Positions 23,590 to 33,750 are shown, counted from the stretch's first letter. The stretch is DNA of 64,000 nucleotides from Roseateles chitinivorans (GCF_002761755.1 NZ_PEOG01000026.1:1-64000); one strand, 5' to 3'. The notes: a model not told the origin generated them from the letters alone. Translations and numbers: made by a program.

Positions 23590-24795
23590 TCAGCGCAGCC
23601 GGCCGGGCTCCAGCAGCGCGGCGTCGATGCCGGGATCCTTCTTCGCCAACCGTGCCGAGAGCAGTTGCGCCGCGGCGCCGGCCATGGTCCAGCCATGCTC
23701 GCCGTGGCCGATGTTGAGCCAGACGCCGGGCAGGCCGGATTCGCCGATCAGCGGCAACTCGTCCGGCAGCAGCAGCCGCGCAGTCTTCCAGCGCTGCTGG
23801 CCGCCAGCCAGCAGGGCGCCGGGGAACCAGTCGTGCGCCGCCTGGTGCAGCGCGCCCATCGATTGGCCGTCGGGCTGCGCCGACGAGCCGCCCAATTCGT
23901 TGGCGCCGCCGACGCGCACCCGCTGTCCCAGCCGTGTCAGGCTGACGCCGAGGCTCATGTCCAGGACGGTGGCGCGCGGCCCCAGGTCCGGATGGGCTTC
24001 CAGCTGCCGCAGCGGCGCGGTGATCGTGTGGGTGTGGACCGTCCCCCAAGGCAGCTTCAGGCCCTGTGCGGCGAGCAGCGGTGCCGCGCCCTTGCCCGCA
24101 CACACCAGCACCGCATCCACGCGCACCGGCTCGCCGGCCGCGACATGCACCGCGGGCGAGCTGCCGGGCTCGATGCGCAGCACGTCGGTGTTGAAGTGCC
24201 AGCGCACGCCCAGTCGCTGCGCTTCCACCCGCAGCGCCTGGCTGAACTGACGCGCGTTCGCCGCCTCGTCCTGCGACAGCAGGATGCCGCCGTGCAGAGA
24301 CGTCTCCGCGTTGAGTCCCGGCTCTTGCGCGCGACATCCCTCGGCATCGAGCTCGCGGTGCGGCACCTGCCGCTCCTGCAGCCTGGCCAGCAGCGCTGCC
24401 GCGGCCTTGTAGTCCTTGGCGCTGCGCCACAGCAGCAGCACGCCAGCCTCGCGCTCGACCTCCATCTGGAGTTCGCGCCGCCACACCGCCATCACCGCCT
24501 GGCCCCGCAGCGCCAGCGCATGCAGCGCCTCGGGCATTGCCTGCGCGCCGCGCGCGCGGCCGGCGCGCCAGTGGGCGAAGCGCCAGCCGAGCTGGCCCGG
24601 CTTGCCGCGCCAGCGCAGCGGCGGGTTGGCCCCCGCAGCCATCAGGCCCGGCGCGATGAGTCCAGGCGGCGCGAAGCTCGCGCCGGTCGCGACGCTGGTG
24701 TCGCGTTCGAAGACCTGGACCTCGTGCCCCTGCAGCGCGAGTTCGTAGGCGCTGGTCACGCCGGCCAGTCCGGCACCGATGATCGCGATCCGCAT
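23590..24795 (-). CDS. FAD-dependent D-amino acid dehydrogenase-like oxidoreductase
   Basis: DAO-family flavoprotein. The FAD-binding strand-turn-helix is IAIIGAGLAGVTSAYELAL at residues 3-21, ending in the Glu of VQVFER. ATGASFAPPGLIAPGLM follows, as in DadA proteins, and the C-terminal part has WLNIGHGEHGWTMAGAAAQL. At 401 residues it is shorter than E. coli DadA (432). The likely role is oxidation of D-amino acids with electrons passed to the respiratory chain, but the substrate is not shown by sequence. It starts just after the amidase stop, so the two are probably co-transcribed. Confidence 0.8.
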   Translation of the reverse strand: MRIAIIGAGLAGVTSAYELALQGHEVQVFERDTSVATGASFAPPGLIAPGLMAAGANPPLRWRGKPGQLGWRFAHWRAGRARGAQAMPEALHALALRGQAVMAVWRRELQMEVEREAGVLLLWRSAKDYKAAAALLARLQERQVPHRELDAEGCRAQEPGLNAETSLHGGILLSQDEAANARQFSQALRVEAQRLGVRWHFNTDVLRIEPGSSPAVHVAAGEPVRVDAVLVCAGKGAAPLLAAQGLKLPWGTVHTHTITAPLRQLEAHPDLGPRATVLDMSLGVSLTRLGQRVRVGGANELGGSSAQPDGQSMGALHQAAHDWFPGALLAGGQQRWKTARLLLPDELPLIGESGLPGVWLNIGHGEHGWTMAGAAAQLLSARLAKKDPGIDAALLEPGRLR

Positions 24796-24796
24796 C

Positions 24797-26152
24797 TCAG
24801 CGCGCTCCCGCGGCCAGGGCCGCCTCGACGCGCGCGGCGGCGCCCAGCACGGCGGCGTCGTGCGACGCCGGCGCCCACAGCATCAGGCCGACCGGCAGTT
24901 CGCCGGGGTGCTGGCAGGGGATCGAGATCGCGCAGCCGTCGAGCAGGTTCACGACGGCGGTGTTGCGCAGCAGGCGCGCATTGGTGGCAAAGAACAGGTC
25001 GTCGCTGTGCAGCAAGGGGGCGATCTCCGGGGCTTGCAGGGGAACGGTGGGGCTGAGGAAGACCTCGGTGCCCTGCATCGAGGTCGTCATGTCGTGGATC
25101 CAGCGCTGGCGCGCGTCGAGCAGCGCCTGGTAGGCGTCGGGCGTGATCGCCGCGCCGCGGCGGATGCGCAGCGCGACGCGCGGGTCGTAGCGATCGCCGC
25201 GTTCGGCGAGGCGCGCATGGTGCCACGCCCAGGCTTCGGCGGCGGTGATGCCGCCCTGGGTTTGCAGTTCCGCCACACGGGGCAGGGCGGGCAGCGCGCG
25301 TTCCTCGATGCGCGCGCCGGCGGACCTCAGCGTCGCCAGGGCGCGCTCGAAGGCGGTCGCGACGGCCGGCTCGAGCTCGTCCTGCATGAACGTCGGCGTG
25401 ATCGCGAATCGCCAGGCCGACAGCGGACGCGCGTCGATCTCAAGCGGGGCGCCGCTCAGCACGGCATCCAGCAGCGCCGCATCCCTCACCGAGCGGGTGA
25501 TCGCGCCGGCGGTGTCCAGCGACGGGGAGAGTGGCAGGCAACCGCCGAGTGGCACGCGCCGCGCCGTGCCCTTGAAACCGACCAGCCCCTGCAACGCGGC
25601 AGGGATCCGCAGCGAGCCGCCGGTGTCGGAGCCGAGCGCGGCCCAGGCCGCGCCCGCAGCGACGCTGACCGCGCCGCCGGAGGTCGAGCCGCCGGGAATG
25701 CGCGGCCGGTCGTCGATCGCGGCGGTCGCCGGATTCCGCGGCGTGCCGTGATGCGGATTGATGCCGACGCCGGAGAAGGCGAATTCGCTCAGGTGGGTGT
25801 GCCCGACCAGTGCGGCGCCGGCGGCGCGCAGCCGTGCGACGGCCGGGGCGTCGAGGGTGGCGGGCGCTGCGTCGGCCATCGCGGCGGAGGCGGCGGTGGT
25901 CGGATGGCCGGCGACGTCGAACAGGTCCTTCACCGAGACCGCCAGACCGCCCAGCGGGGGGCGGGGCCCGCCACGGGCGGCCGCCAGGTCGGAGGCCTGC
26001 GCGGCGGCGCGCGCGTCCGCGTCGAAGCGCCGCAGGAAGGCGAGCTCGCAGGCCGGGGCGTCGGCACGGGCCAAGTTGTCGGTGAGCAGGGCCAGGGCCG
26101 ACTGGCGGCCCTCGCGCAGCGACGCCAGCGCGTCGGTCAAGTCGATCGGCAT
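24797..26152 (-). CDS. Amidase (amidase signature family)
   Basis: Amidase-signature hydrolase. The Ser-cisSer-Lys triad is visible as Lys75 (VSVKDLFD), Ser156 (GGSTSGG) and Ser180 (SDTGGSLR), with the family's usual 24-residue spacing between the two serines. At 451 residues it has the usual length. The start is the ATG at 26152, whose frame is open further upstream but without family-like sequence. There is no gatC or gatB nearby, so it is probably a stand-alone amidase rather than GatA; the substrate is unknown. It diverges from rpsB across a 204-base leader region. Confidence 0.85.
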   Translation of the reverse strand: MPIDLTDALASLREGRQSALALLTDNLARADAPACELAFLRRFDADARAAAQASDLAAARGGPRPPLGGLAVSVKDLFDVAGHPTTAASAAMADAAPATLDAPAVARLRAAGAALVGHTHLSEFAFSGVGINPHHGTPRNPATAAIDDRPRIPGGSTSGGAVSVAAGAAWAALGSDTGGSLRIPAALQGLVGFKGTARRVPLGGCLPLSPSLDTAGAITRSVRDAALLDAVLSGAPLEIDARPLSAWRFAITPTFMQDELEPAVATAFERALATLRSAGARIEERALPALPRVAELQTQGGITAAEAWAWHHARLAERGDRYDPRVALRIRRGAAITPDAYQALLDARQRWIHDMTTSMQGTEVFLSPTVPLQAPEIAPLLHSDDLFFATNARLLRNTAVVNLLDGCAISIPCQHPGELPVGLMLWAPASHDAAVLGAAARVEAALAAGAR

Positions 26153-26164
26153 GCCAAAACGGGT

Positions 26165-26170
26165 TATACT
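26165..26170 (+). promoter_or_regulatory. Putative rpsB operon -10 element
   Basis: TATACT in the context GGGTTATACTCTTCGGGTTT, about 187 bases before the rpsB start and just outside the divergent amidase start. It is the best -10 in the leader. A clear -35 is not visible, as the expected place reads TCGATC. Confidence 0.5.
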
Positions 26171-26205
26171 CTTCGGGTTTTTGCCGGATGACCCAGCCAA
26201 GGGGG

Positions 26206-26247
26206 TTGGAGTCCGGCGGGAACGCGGCGTGCGGTGCAGGACTCCAA
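26206..26247 (+). promoter_or_regulatory. rpsB leader stem-loop, possible S2 autoregulatory site
   Basis: A perfect nine-base-pair stem, TTGGAGTCC (26206-26214) with GGACTCCAA (26239-26247), encloses a 24-base GC-rich loop in the long leader upstream of rpsB. Proteobacterial rpsB leaders are known to carry S2-binding structures that repress rpsB-tsf. The hairpin is seen; the regulatory role is inferred. Confidence 0.5.
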
Positions 26248-26356
26248 GTCCTTGTCGCGCCTCGCAAATTCGCGGATCCGGCGAATCAAGGTGTTGCAAC
26301 GTACAAGCAGACGTCGCAATTCGTGCCGGATTCTAGAACCAACCTTCGGAGTACTT

Positions 26357-27103
26357 ATGTCCGTCACGATGCGTGAGATGCTGGAAGCCGGCGTCCATTT
26401 CGGTCACCAAACCCGCTTCTGGAACCCCAAGATGGCCCCGTATATCTACGGCCATCGCAACAAGATCCACATCATCAACCTCGAGAAGACGCTGCCCGCG
26501 TTCGAGGAAGCCCTCAAGTTCGTGCGCCAGCTCGCTGCCAAGCGCGGCACGATCCTGATGGTCGGCACCAAGCGCCAGGCCCGTGACATCGTCGCCGCCG
26601 AAGCCGAGCGCGCCGGCGTGCCCAGCGTGAACCAGCGTTGGCTGGGCGGCACGCTGACCAACTTCAAGACGGTCAAGACCTCGCTGAAGAAGCTCAAGGA
26701 CATGCAGAGCCAGATCGACGCCGGCACCCAGCCCGCGATCAAGAAGGAAGCCCTGATGTTCCAGCGTGACATCAGCAAGCTGGAAAAGAACATCGGCGGC
26801 ATCCAGGACATGGCGGCCCTGCCTGACGCGCTGTTCGTGATCGACGTCGGCTATCACAAGATCGCCGTCGCGGAAGCCAAGAAGCTGGGCATCCCGGTCA
26901 TCGGCGTCGTCGACACCAACCACTCGCCCGAAGGCATCGACTACGTCATCCCCGGCAACGACGACTCGGCCAAGGCTGTCGCCCTGTACGCCAAGGCCGT
27001 CGCCGACGCAGTGCTGGAAGGCCGCGCCAACTCGACGAACGAAGTCGTCCAGGCCGTCGCCGCCGAAGGCGACGAGTTCGTGGAAGTGAACGAAGGCGCC
27101 TGA
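26357..27103 (+). CDS. rpsB: 30S ribosomal protein S2
   Basis: Late-assembling 30S protein. It starts [20 protein letters not shown], followed by [19 protein letters not shown], both typical of S2, and contains [13 protein letters not shown]. At 248 residues it matches the family (241 in E. coli). CGGAG lies five bases before the ATG. It is the first gene of the long translation/envelope operon that continues to rnhB. Confidence 0.98.
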   Translation: MSVTMREMLEAGVHFGHQTRFWNPKMAPYIYGHRNKIHIINLEKTLPAFEEALKFVRQLAAKRGTILMVGTKRQARDIVAAEAERAGVPSVNQRWLGGTLTNFKTVKTSLKKLKDMQSQIDAGTQPAIKKEALMFQRDISKLEKNIGGIQDMAALPDALFVIDVGYHKIAVAEAKKLGIPVIGVVDTNHSPEGIDYVIPGNDDSAKAVALYAKAVADAVLEGRANSTNEVVQAVAAEGDEFVEVNEGA

Positions 27104-27133
27104 TTCAGGCCCTGAGCCCGCACGGGACATGAC

Positions 27134-27156
27134 AAGGGGGCTGATTCAGCCCCCTT
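27134..27156 (+). terminator. Hairpin between rpsB and tsf
   Basis: Perfect ten-base-pair stem AAGGGGGCTG / CAGCCCCCTT with a three-base loop, 30 bases past rpsB. No T run follows, so it may be a partial terminator or RNA-processing site that tunes the S2 to EF-Ts ratio. Confidence 0.55.
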
Positions 27157-27221
27157 CGTCCAATCAGATTCAGAATTCCGCGGCGCCGGGTCGTTCCGGG
27201 CCGCGACACACGGAGATTGAA

Positions 27222-28118
27222 ATGGCAGCAATTACCGCAAGCATGGTCGCCGAGCTGCGCGCCCGCACCGACTCCCCGATGATGGAGTGCAAGAAGGCCC
27301 TGACCGAGGCCGACGGCGACATGACCCGCGCGGAAGAGATCCTGCGCGTCAAGCTGGGCAACAAGGCCGGCAAGGCCGCCTCGCGCATCACCGCTGAAGG
27401 CGTCGTCGCCGCTGCGGTGAAGGGCGCCGCCGGTGCCGTCATCGAAGTCAACTGCGAGACCGACTTCGTCTCGAAGAACGACGCCTTCCTGGCCTTCGTG
27501 AACGCGCTGGCCGGCCTGGTCGCCGAGCACAACCCCGCCGACATCGCTGCCCTGTCCGCCCTGCCGCTGTCGCAGGAAGGCTTCGGCCCGACGGTCGAGG
27601 ACGTGCGCAAGGGCCTGATCGGCAAGATCGGCGAGAACATGACGATCCGCCGCTTCAAGCGCTACGAAGGCGCCAAGCTGGCTTCCTACCTGCACGGCAC
27701 CCGCATCGGCGTGATCGTCGAGTTCGAGGGTGACGAGGTCGCCGCCAAGGACGTCGCGATGCACGTCGCCGCCATGAAGCCGGCCGCGCTGTCGTCCGCC
27801 GAAGTCCCGGCCGAGCTGGTCGAGAAGGAGCGCAAGATCGCCGCCGAGAAGGCCGCCGAATCCGGCAAGCCGGCCGAGATCGTCGCCAAGATGGTCGAGG
27901 GCTCGGTGCAGAAGTTCCTGAAGGAAGTCTCGCTGCTGGACCAGGTCTTCGTGAAGGCCGCCGACGGCAAGCAGACCGTCGCGCAGATGCTGAAGGAGAA
28001 GGCCACGACGGTGAAGTCGTTCACCCTGTACGTGGTGGGCGAAGGCATCGAGAAGAAGGTCGACGACTTCGCTGCCGAAGTGGCTGCCCAGGTGGCGGCC
28101 GCGAGCAAGCAGCAATAA
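27222..28118 (+). CDS. tsf: Elongation factor Ts
   Basis: Guanine-nucleotide exchange factor for EF-Tu. The N-terminal UBA-like part is [20 protein letters not shown] with [14 protein letters not shown], and the EF-Tu contact motif [12 protein letters not shown] is present. At 298 residues it has normal length (283 in E. coli). GGAGA lies five bases before the ATG. A strong hairpin follows the gene and may separate rpsB-tsf from the downstream genes. Confidence 0.98.
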   Translation: MAAITASMVAELRARTDSPMMECKKALTEADGDMTRAEEILRVKLGNKAGKAASRITAEGVVAAAVKGAAGAVIEVNCETDFVSKNDAFLAFVNALAGLVAEHNPADIAALSALPLSQEGFGPTVEDVRKGLIGKIGENMTIRRFKRYEGAKLASYLHGTRIGVIVEFEGDEVAAKDVAMHVAAMKPAALSSAEVPAELVEKERKIAAEKAAESGKPAEIVAKMVEGSVQKFLKEVSLLDQVFVKAADGKQTVAQMLKEKATTVKSFTLYVVGEGIEKKVDDFAAEVAAQVAAASKQQ

Positions 28119-28132
28119 GCATCGCGACTCAA

Positions 28133-28155
28133 AAAGGGCGCCTCTGGCGCCCTTT
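28133..28155 (+). terminator. Terminator after tsf
   Basis: Perfect ten-base-pair stem AAAGGGCGCC / GGCGCCCTTT with the loop TCT, 14 bases after the tsf stop. The closing T run is short (TTTACACTT), so termination may be incomplete and allow read-through to pyrH. Confidence 0.75.
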
Positions 28156-28225
28156 ACACTTGTGCGCTTGCGCATGCAGGCGCACGCACGACACTCTCTC
28201 TATCGGCTGTATTGACGAGGTAACA

Positions 28226-28936
28226 ATGCCCGCCCACAAACGCATCCTGCTCAAGCTTTCCGGTGAAGCCCTGATGGGCGACGACTCCTACGGCATCAAT
28301 CGCGCGACCATCGTGCGCATGGTGCAGGAAATCCAGGAAGTGACGAAGCTCGGCGTCGAGGTCGCGGTCGTCATCGGCGGCGGCAACATCTTCCGCGGCG
28401 TGGCGGGCGGCTCGGTGGGCATGGACCGCGCGACGGCCGATTACATGGGCATGCTGGCGACGGTGATGAACTCGCTGGCCCTGGCCGACACGATGCGCCA
28501 GGAAGGCATGACCGCCCGCGTCATGTCGGCGATCGCGATCGAGCAGGTCGTCGAGCCCTATGTGCGCCCCAAGGCGCTGCAATACCTGGAAGAAGGCAAG
28601 GTCGTCGTCTTCGCGGCCGGCACCGGCAATCCCTTCTTCACCACCGACACGGCCGCCGCGCTGCGCGGCGCGGAAGTGGGCGCCGAGATCATGCTGAAGG
28701 CGACCAAGGTGGACGGCGTGTACACCGCCGACCCGAAGAAGGATCCGACCGCGACGCGCTATGCGCGCATCACCTTCGACGAAGCCATCAGCAAGAACCT
28801 GCAAGTCCTGGACGCGACCGCGTTCGCGCTGTGCCGCGACCAGAAGCTCCCCATCAAGGTGTTCTCGATCTTCAAGCCGGGCGCGCTCAAGCGCGTCGTG
28901 ATGGGTGAGGACGAAGGCACCCTGGTGCACGTCTGA
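28226..28936 (+). CDS. pyrH: UMP kinase
   Basis: Amino-acid-kinase-fold enzyme that phosphorylates UMP to UDP in pyrimidine synthesis. The N-terminus [13 protein letters not shown] holds the phosphate-binding Lys; [11 protein letters not shown] and the ATP-side motif [16 protein letters not shown] follow. At 236 residues it is almost the same length as E. coli PyrH (241). GAGG lies five bases before the ATG. frr starts 12 bases after its stop. Confidence 0.97.
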   Translation: MPAHKRILLKLSGEALMGDDSYGINRATIVRMVQEIQEVTKLGVEVAVVIGGGNIFRGVAGGSVGMDRATADYMGMLATVMNSLALADTMRQEGMTARVMSAIAIEQVVEPYVRPKALQYLEEGKVVVFAAGTGNPFFTTDTAAALRGAEVGAEIMLKATKVDGVYTADPKKDPTATRYARITFDEAISKNLQVLDATAFALCRDQKLPIKVFSIFKPGALKRVVMGEDEGTLVHV

Positions 28937-28948
28937 GAGGAAAAGAAC

Positions 28949-29509
28949 ATGAGCATCGCCGACATCAAGAAGAACGTCGAAGCCAAGATGGCCAAGTCCG
29001 TCGAGGCCTTCAAGAACGAACTGCAGAAGATCCGTACCGGCCGCGCCCACCCGGGCCTGCTGGACCAGGTGCATGTGGACTACTACGGCTCGATGGTGCC
29101 GATCTCGCAGGTGGCCAACGTCACGCTGCTGGATGCCCGCACGGTCAGCGTGCAGCCCTGGGAGAAGGGCATGGGCGCGAAGATCGAGAAGGCCATCCGC
29201 GAATCCGACCTGGGCCTGAACCCGTCGTCGCAGGGGGACCTGATCCGCGTGCCGATGCCGCCGCTGTCCGAGGAGCGCCGCCGCGATCTGGTGAAGGTCG
29301 CCAAGGGCGCTGCCGAGGATGCCAAGGTGGCCGTGCGCAACCTGCGCCGCGACGCCAACGAACAGGCGAAGAAGATGGCCAAGGACAAGGTCATCACCGA
29401 GGACGACGAGCGCCGCAGCCAGGACGAGGTCCAGAAGCTGACCGACCGTGTCGTCAACGAGATCGACAAGCTGCTCTCGGCCAAGGAAGCCGAGATCATG
29501 GCCGTCTGA
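28949..29509 (+). CDS. frr: Ribosome recycling factor
   Basis: Works with EF-G to split ribosomes after termination. It contains the hallmark [20 protein letters not shown] region, and the long-helix part carries [11 protein letters not shown]-like sequence ([14 protein letters not shown]). At 186 residues it matches the family (185). GAGGAAAAG precedes the ATG. It lies between pyrH and uppS as in most proteobacteria. Confidence 0.98.
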   Translation: MSIADIKKNVEAKMAKSVEAFKNELQKIRTGRAHPGLLDQVHVDYYGSMVPISQVANVTLLDARTVSVQPWEKGMGAKIEKAIRESDLGLNPSSQGDLIRVPMPPLSEERRRDLVKVAKGAAEDAKVAVRNLRRDANEQAKKMAKDKVITEDDERRSQDEVQKLTDRVVNEIDKLLSAKEAEIMAV

Positions 29510-29522
29510 TCGTCGCGTTCTT

Positions 29523-30254
29523 GTGAGCGCCGACAGCAAGGCGGGTGTGCCCCGCCATGTGGCCATCGTCATGGATGGCAACGGTCGATGGGCGAAGAAG
29601 CGCTTCCTGCCGCGCTTCTTCGGTCACAAGCAGGGGGTGGACGCCCTGGTGCGCGTGGTGCAGGCCTGCATCGACCGCGACATCGAATACCTCACCGTCT
29701 TCGCCTTCTCCAGCGAGAACTGGAAGCGGCCCAGCGACGAGGTCTCCGGGCTGATGGGGCTGGTGCTGGCGGCGGTCTCCCGCTACCTGGCGCGCATGGG
29801 CGCGATGGGCGTGCGGATCCGCATCGTCGGCGACCGCGAGGCGGTGTCCGACAAGCTGCGGGCCGCCTGGGCCGAAGCCGAGAACTCCACCGCCCACAAC
29901 TCGAAGCTGACGCTGAACGTCGCCTTCAACTACGGCGGCCGCTGGGACATCGTCCAGGCCTGCCGCAAGGCGATGGAGGCGGGTGTGCCGCCTGCCGAGC
30001 TGACCGAGGCGAAGCTGTCCGAGTTCATGGCGATGAGCTACGCGCCGGATCCCGACCTGTTCATCCGCACCGGCGGCGAGCTGCGCATCAGCAACTTCAT
30101 GCTCTGGCAGACCGCGTACACCGAATTCGTGTTCTCCGACTGCTTGTGGCCGGAGTTCGGCGAAGCGCAACTGGACGAGGCGATCGCCGCGTTCCGGGCG
30201 CGCGACCGCCGTTTCGGTGGCGTCAACGTGCCGGGCGTCGCCCAGGAGGCTTGA
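29523..30254 (+). CDS. uppS: Undecaprenyl diphosphate synthase (cis-prenyltransferase)
   Basis: Makes the C55 lipid carrier used for peptidoglycan, O-antigen and other envelope polymers by adding eight isoprene units to FPP. The signature HVAIVMDGNGRWAKKR contains the catalytic Asp18, and PDLFIRTGGELRISNFMLWQ is the second signature. The best start is a GTG at 29523, 14 bases after frr, giving 243 residues (253 in E. coli); the ribosome site is poor. cdsA follows directly. Confidence 0.95.
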   Translation: MSADSKAGVPRHVAIVMDGNGRWAKKRFLPRFFGHKQGVDALVRVVQACIDRDIEYLTVFAFSSENWKRPSDEVSGLMGLVLAAVSRYLARMGAMGVRIRIVGDREAVSDKLRAAWAEAENSTAHNSKLTLNVAFNYGGRWDIVQACRKAMEAGVPPAELTEAKLSEFMAMSYAPDPDLFIRTGGELRISNFMLWQTAYTEFVFSDCLWPEFGEAQLDEAIAAFRARDRRFGGVNVPGVAQEA

Positions 30255-30255
30255 A

Positions 30256-31089
30256 ATGCTGCTTCAGCGCGTGATCACGGCCCTGGTGTTGCTGGCGATC
30301 CTGTTGCCGGCGCTGTTCGCGTCGAACCCGATCTGGTTCGCGCTGCTGACGCTGGTCATGATCGCGGCGGCCGGGTGGGAATGGTCGCGGCTGAACGGCA
30401 AGCCCGGCGTGCCGGCGCTCCTGTTCGGCGCGGCGCTCGCGGCGGTCTGCGCGGCGACGTTCTACGTCGTCGGCTTCCAGGTGCCGACATGGTGCTGGTG
30501 GCTGGCTGGCGGGCTGTGGGTGCTTGGCGGCGTGCGCGCGCTGGCAGTCGGTGTTGCCGGCTGGCCCAGACTGTCGCCGGCGCTTCGGCTGCTCCTGGGC
30601 GCGGTGCTGCTGTGGGCGGCCTGGCTGGCGCTGGTCGTCGCGCGCCAGCGCGGCATCAATTTCCTGCTGTCGGCGATGTGCCTGGTCTGGATGGCCGACG
30701 TCGCCGCCTACTTCGCCGGCAAGACCTTCGGCCGGCGCAAGCTGGCGCCTGCGATCAGCCCGGGAAAGAGTTGGGAAGGCGCGATCGGCGGCCTCGTCGG
30801 CGTGATCGTCCTGGGCGTCGTCTGGGTGCATGTGATCGACGTGCGCCTGCCGGTGGATTCGCCCTCGATGTACACCGTGCTGGTGCAGCGGCTGGGCCTG
30901 GTGTCGCTGCTGGCGCTGGTCTTCCTGTCGGCGATGAGCGTCGTCGGCGACCTGTTCGAATCGTTGGTCAAGCGGGCCGCCGGCGCCAAGGACAGCAGCC
31001 AGCTGCTGCCGGGCCACGGCGGCGTGCTGGACCGTGTCGACGCGCTGTTGCCGGTCCTGCCGCTGGCACTGGCGCTGACTTCCCTCTGA
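30256..31089 (+). CDS. cdsA: Phosphatidate cytidylyltransferase
   Basis: Integral membrane enzyme that makes CDP-diacylglycerol, the precursor of all phospholipids. It has about eight hydrophobic segments starting [16 protein letters not shown], and [13 protein letters not shown]. The C-terminal CTP-transferase signature [20 protein letters not shown] with GVLDRVDAL is clear. At 277 residues it has normal length (285 in E. coli). A consensus AGGAGG lies six bases before the ATG, overlapping the end of uppS. Confidence 0.96.
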   Translation: MLLQRVITALVLLAILLPALFASNPIWFALLTLVMIAAAGWEWSRLNGKPGVPALLFGAALAAVCAATFYVVGFQVPTWCWWLAGGLWVLGGVRALAVGVAGWPRLSPALRLLLGAVLLWAAWLALVVARQRGINFLLSAMCLVWMADVAAYFAGKTFGRRKLAPAISPGKSWEGAIGGLVGVIVLGVVWVHVIDVRLPVDSPSMYTVLVQRLGLVSLLALVFLSAMSVVGDLFESLVKRAAGAKDSSQLLPGHGGVLDRVDALLPVLPLALALTSL

Positions 31090-31108
31090 TACCGCGGATT
31101 CCCCAGCG

Positions 31109-32317
31109 ATGAGCTCCACCTTCCACCGTCCGCAGCAGGTCTGCGTGCTGGGGTCCACCGGATCGATCGGCACCAGCACGCTGGACGTGATCGCGCGGCA
31201 TCCCGACCGCTACCGCGTCTTCGCGCTGTCCGCGATGAGTCGCGTCGACGAACTGGCGGCGCAATGTCTGCAACATCAGCCGCGTTTCGCGGTGCTGCCG
31301 GACGCCAAGCTGGCGGCCCAACTGCGCGCGACGCTGCGCGAGGCCGGCTCGCGCACCGAGGTGCTCGACGGCATGGCCGCGCTCAGCGAGGTCGCGGCCC
31401 ATCCCGAGGTGGATGCCGTGATGGCGGCGATCGTCGGCGCGGCAGGACTACCGCCGGCGATGGCGGCGGCGCGCGCGGGCAAGCGGCTGCTGCTCGCCAA
31501 CAAGGAAGCCATCGTGCTCGGCGGCGCGCTGTTCATGCACACGGTGGAGCAGGGCGGCGCCACGCTGCTGCCGGTGGACTCCGAGCATTCCGCGATCTTC
31601 CAGTGCCTGCCCGAGGACCGGTCGACCTGGTCCCAGCGCATCGACCACATCGTGCTGACCGCGTCCGGCGGGCCGTTCCGCCAGCGCGACCCGGCCTCGC
31701 TGGCCGATGTCACGCCGGAGCAGGCCTGCGCGCATCCGAACTGGGTGATGGGCCGCAAGATCTCGGTCGACTCCGCCACGATGATGAACAAGGCGCTCGA
31801 GGTCATCGAGGCGCGCTGGCTCTTCAACCTGAAGCCCGAACAGATCAAGGTCCTGATCCATCCGCAGAGCATCGTGCACTCGATGGTGGTCTGCCGCGAC
31901 CACTCGGTGCTGGCGCAGCTCGGCACGCCGGACATGCGCGTGCCCATCGCCTATGCGCTGGCTTTCCCCGAGCGCGTCGAATCGGGGGCCGGATTGCTGG
32001 ACCTGCTCAAGACCCCCAGCCTCGCCTTCGAGGAGGCGGATGCCGACCGCTTCCCGGGCTTGCATCTGTCGTGGCAGGCGCTGCGCGCGGCCGAGGGCAG
32101 CACCGCGGTCCTGAACGCGGCCAACGAGGAAGCAGTCGCCGCCTTCCTGGATCGTCAGCTGCGCTTCGATCACATCTGTCGCATCAACCGCGACGCGCTC
32201 GAGGCGGTGATGCCGCAGGCCGGCGAGGTCGACAGCGTCGATGGCCTGCTGGCACTCGACGCCCGGGCCCGCCGGCATGCCCGGCAGCGGATCGCGGCGC
32301 TTGCCGCGGCGGTCTGA
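31109..32317 (+). CDS. dxr: 1-deoxy-D-xylulose 5-phosphate reductoisomerase
   Basis: NADPH- and metal-dependent enzyme of the MEP pathway, target of fosmidomycin. The NADPH site is [15 protein letters not shown] near residue 14. The motif [12 protein letters not shown] follows, then the metal and substrate region [13 protein letters not shown] and the C-terminal [13 protein letters not shown]. At 402 residues it matches the family (398). It supplies precursors for uppS upstream and belongs to the same pathway as ispG at 5635. Confidence 0.97.
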   Translation: MSSTFHRPQQVCVLGSTGSIGTSTLDVIARHPDRYRVFALSAMSRVDELAAQCLQHQPRFAVLPDAKLAAQLRATLREAGSRTEVLDGMAALSEVAAHPEVDAVMAAIVGAAGLPPAMAAARAGKRLLLANKEAIVLGGALFMHTVEQGGATLLPVDSEHSAIFQCLPEDRSTWSQRIDHIVLTASGGPFRQRDPASLADVTPEQACAHPNWVMGRKISVDSATMMNKALEVIEARWLFNLKPEQIKVLIHPQSIVHSMVVCRDHSVLAQLGTPDMRVPIAYALAFPERVESGAGLLDLLKTPSLAFEEADADRFPGLHLSWQALRAAEGSTAVLNAANEEAVAAFLDRQLRFDHICRINRDALEAVMPQAGEVDSVDGLLALDARARRHARQRIAALAAAV

Positions 32318-32370
32318 CCTTCCTCCACCGGTCGCCGCACCGACCCAGCTTTCGATCCAGGACGCCCGCG

Positions 32371-33741
32371 ATGCTCTCCCAAGTCCTCTACTTCCTCGTC
32401 ACGCTGGGCATTCTCATCGTGATCCACGAGTGGGGCCACTACCGCGTCGCCCGCGCCTGCGGCGTCAAGGTCCTGCGCTTCTCGGTCGGCTTCGGCCGCG
32501 TGCTGCTGCGCCGGCGCAAGTCGCCGGAGGGCACCGAGTTCACGCTCAGCGCGATCCCGCTCGGCGGCTATGTCCGCATGCTCGACGAAAGCGACGGCCC
32601 AGTGGCGCCCGGTGAGCAGTCGCAGGCCTTCAATCGCAAAACGCTGTGGCAGCGCGCGGCCATCGTCGCCGCGGGTCCGGCCGCCAACCTGATCCTGGCG
32701 GTGCTGCTGTTCGCGGCGGTCGGCTGGATCGGGCGCGAGGAGCCGAAGGCGCTGCTCGGTTCGCCGGTGGCCGGCGGCCTGGCGGAACGGGCCGGCCTGC
32801 GCGCCGGCGACCTGGTGCAGGCCTGGTCCACCGACGGCGAGGACTGGCAGGACGTGCGATCGATGCCGGACTTCGGCTGGCAACTGGCGCAGGCGGTGGC
32901 CGACAAGCGACCGCTGCTGCTGAGCGTCAGCGACGCGGCCGGACACGGCCGCCGCACGGTCCGACTGGACACCGACACGCTGGAGAGCCGCGACTTCGAC
33001 GAGAAGACCATGGGCCGCATCGGTCTGGGTGGCGTGTTCGTCGAGCCGGTGCTGGGGCGCATGGTCCAGGGCGAGCCCGCCGAGGCCGCCGGCCTGCTGC
33101 CGGGCGATCGCGTGCTGCGCGTCAATGACGAACCGGTGCCGGACGTCGCCTGGTTCATCCAGCGCGTGCGCCGCGCGGTGGTCGACAACCAGGCCGAGCC
33201 GCTGAGACTGCAGGTGCTTCGCGACGGCCAGTCCCTGGAACGGGTGGTGACGCCGCGGGTGGAGATCGCCGGCGACCAGCGCGTCGCTCGCATCGGTGCC
33301 GGCTTCGATGCCCGACCGGCGCTGGTGACCGTCCACTACGGCCCCATCGAATCGGTGAGGCAAGGCCTGACCCGCACCTGGGAACTCAGCGCGCTCACGG
33401 TGAAGACGCTGGGGCGCATGCTGGTCGGTGAAGCTTCGGTAAAGAACCTCAGCGGCCCCCTCACGATCGCCAAGGCCGCGGACCAGTCGGCGAGCCTCGG
33501 ACTGGCGGCTTTCCTGAGCTTCCTCGCGGCGGTCAGCGTGAGCCTCGGGGTGCTGAACCTGCTGCCGCTGCCGATGCTCGATGGCGGACACCTGATGTAT
33601 TATCTTTTCGAGGGTTTGAGCGGCCGCCCTGTCTCTGAGTGGTGGCACAAGCAGCTGCAACGCGCAGGCATTGCCGTCGTGCTGCTGATGATGAGCCTGG
33701 CCCTTTTCAACGATCTGACCCGCACGCTGGGTCTGCACTGA
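32371..33741 (+). CDS. rseP: RseP site-2 zinc metalloprotease
   Basis: Intramembrane protease that cleaves the anti-sigma factor RseA to release the envelope-stress sigma factor, and clears signal peptides. The zinc site HEWGH (His19, Glu20, His23) lies in the first membrane helix. Two PDZ domains sit in the middle (near residues 120-200 and 220-300), and the LDG motif LLPLPMLDGGHL is near the C-terminus. At 456 residues it matches E. coli RseP (450). It stands directly ahead of bamA. Confidence 0.96.
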   Translation: MLSQVLYFLVTLGILIVIHEWGHYRVARACGVKVLRFSVGFGRVLLRRRKSPEGTEFTLSAIPLGGYVRMLDESDGPVAPGEQSQAFNRKTLWQRAAIVAAGPAANLILAVLLFAAVGWIGREEPKALLGSPVAGGLAERAGLRAGDLVQAWSTDGEDWQDVRSMPDFGWQLAQAVADKRPLLLSVSDAAGHGRRTVRLDTDTLESRDFDEKTMGRIGLGGVFVEPVLGRMVQGEPAEAAGLLPGDRVLRVNDEPVPDVAWFIQRVRRAVVDNQAEPLRLQVLRDGQSLERVVTPRVEIAGDQRVARIGAGFDARPALVTVHYGPIESVRQGLTRTWELSALTVKTLGRMLVGEASVKNLSGPLTIAKAADQSASLGLAAFLSFLAAVSVSLGVLNLLPLPMLDGGHLMYYLFEGLSGRPVSEWWHKQLQRAGIAVVLLMMSLALFNDLTRTLGLH

Positions 33742-33750
33742 AGCTTCCGC

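Noticed and set aside
24797-26152. Amidase as GatA of the Glu-tRNA amidotransferase
   Set aside because: There is no gatB or gatC beside it and the C-terminal half lacks recognisable GatA sequence; a free-standing amidase is more likely.
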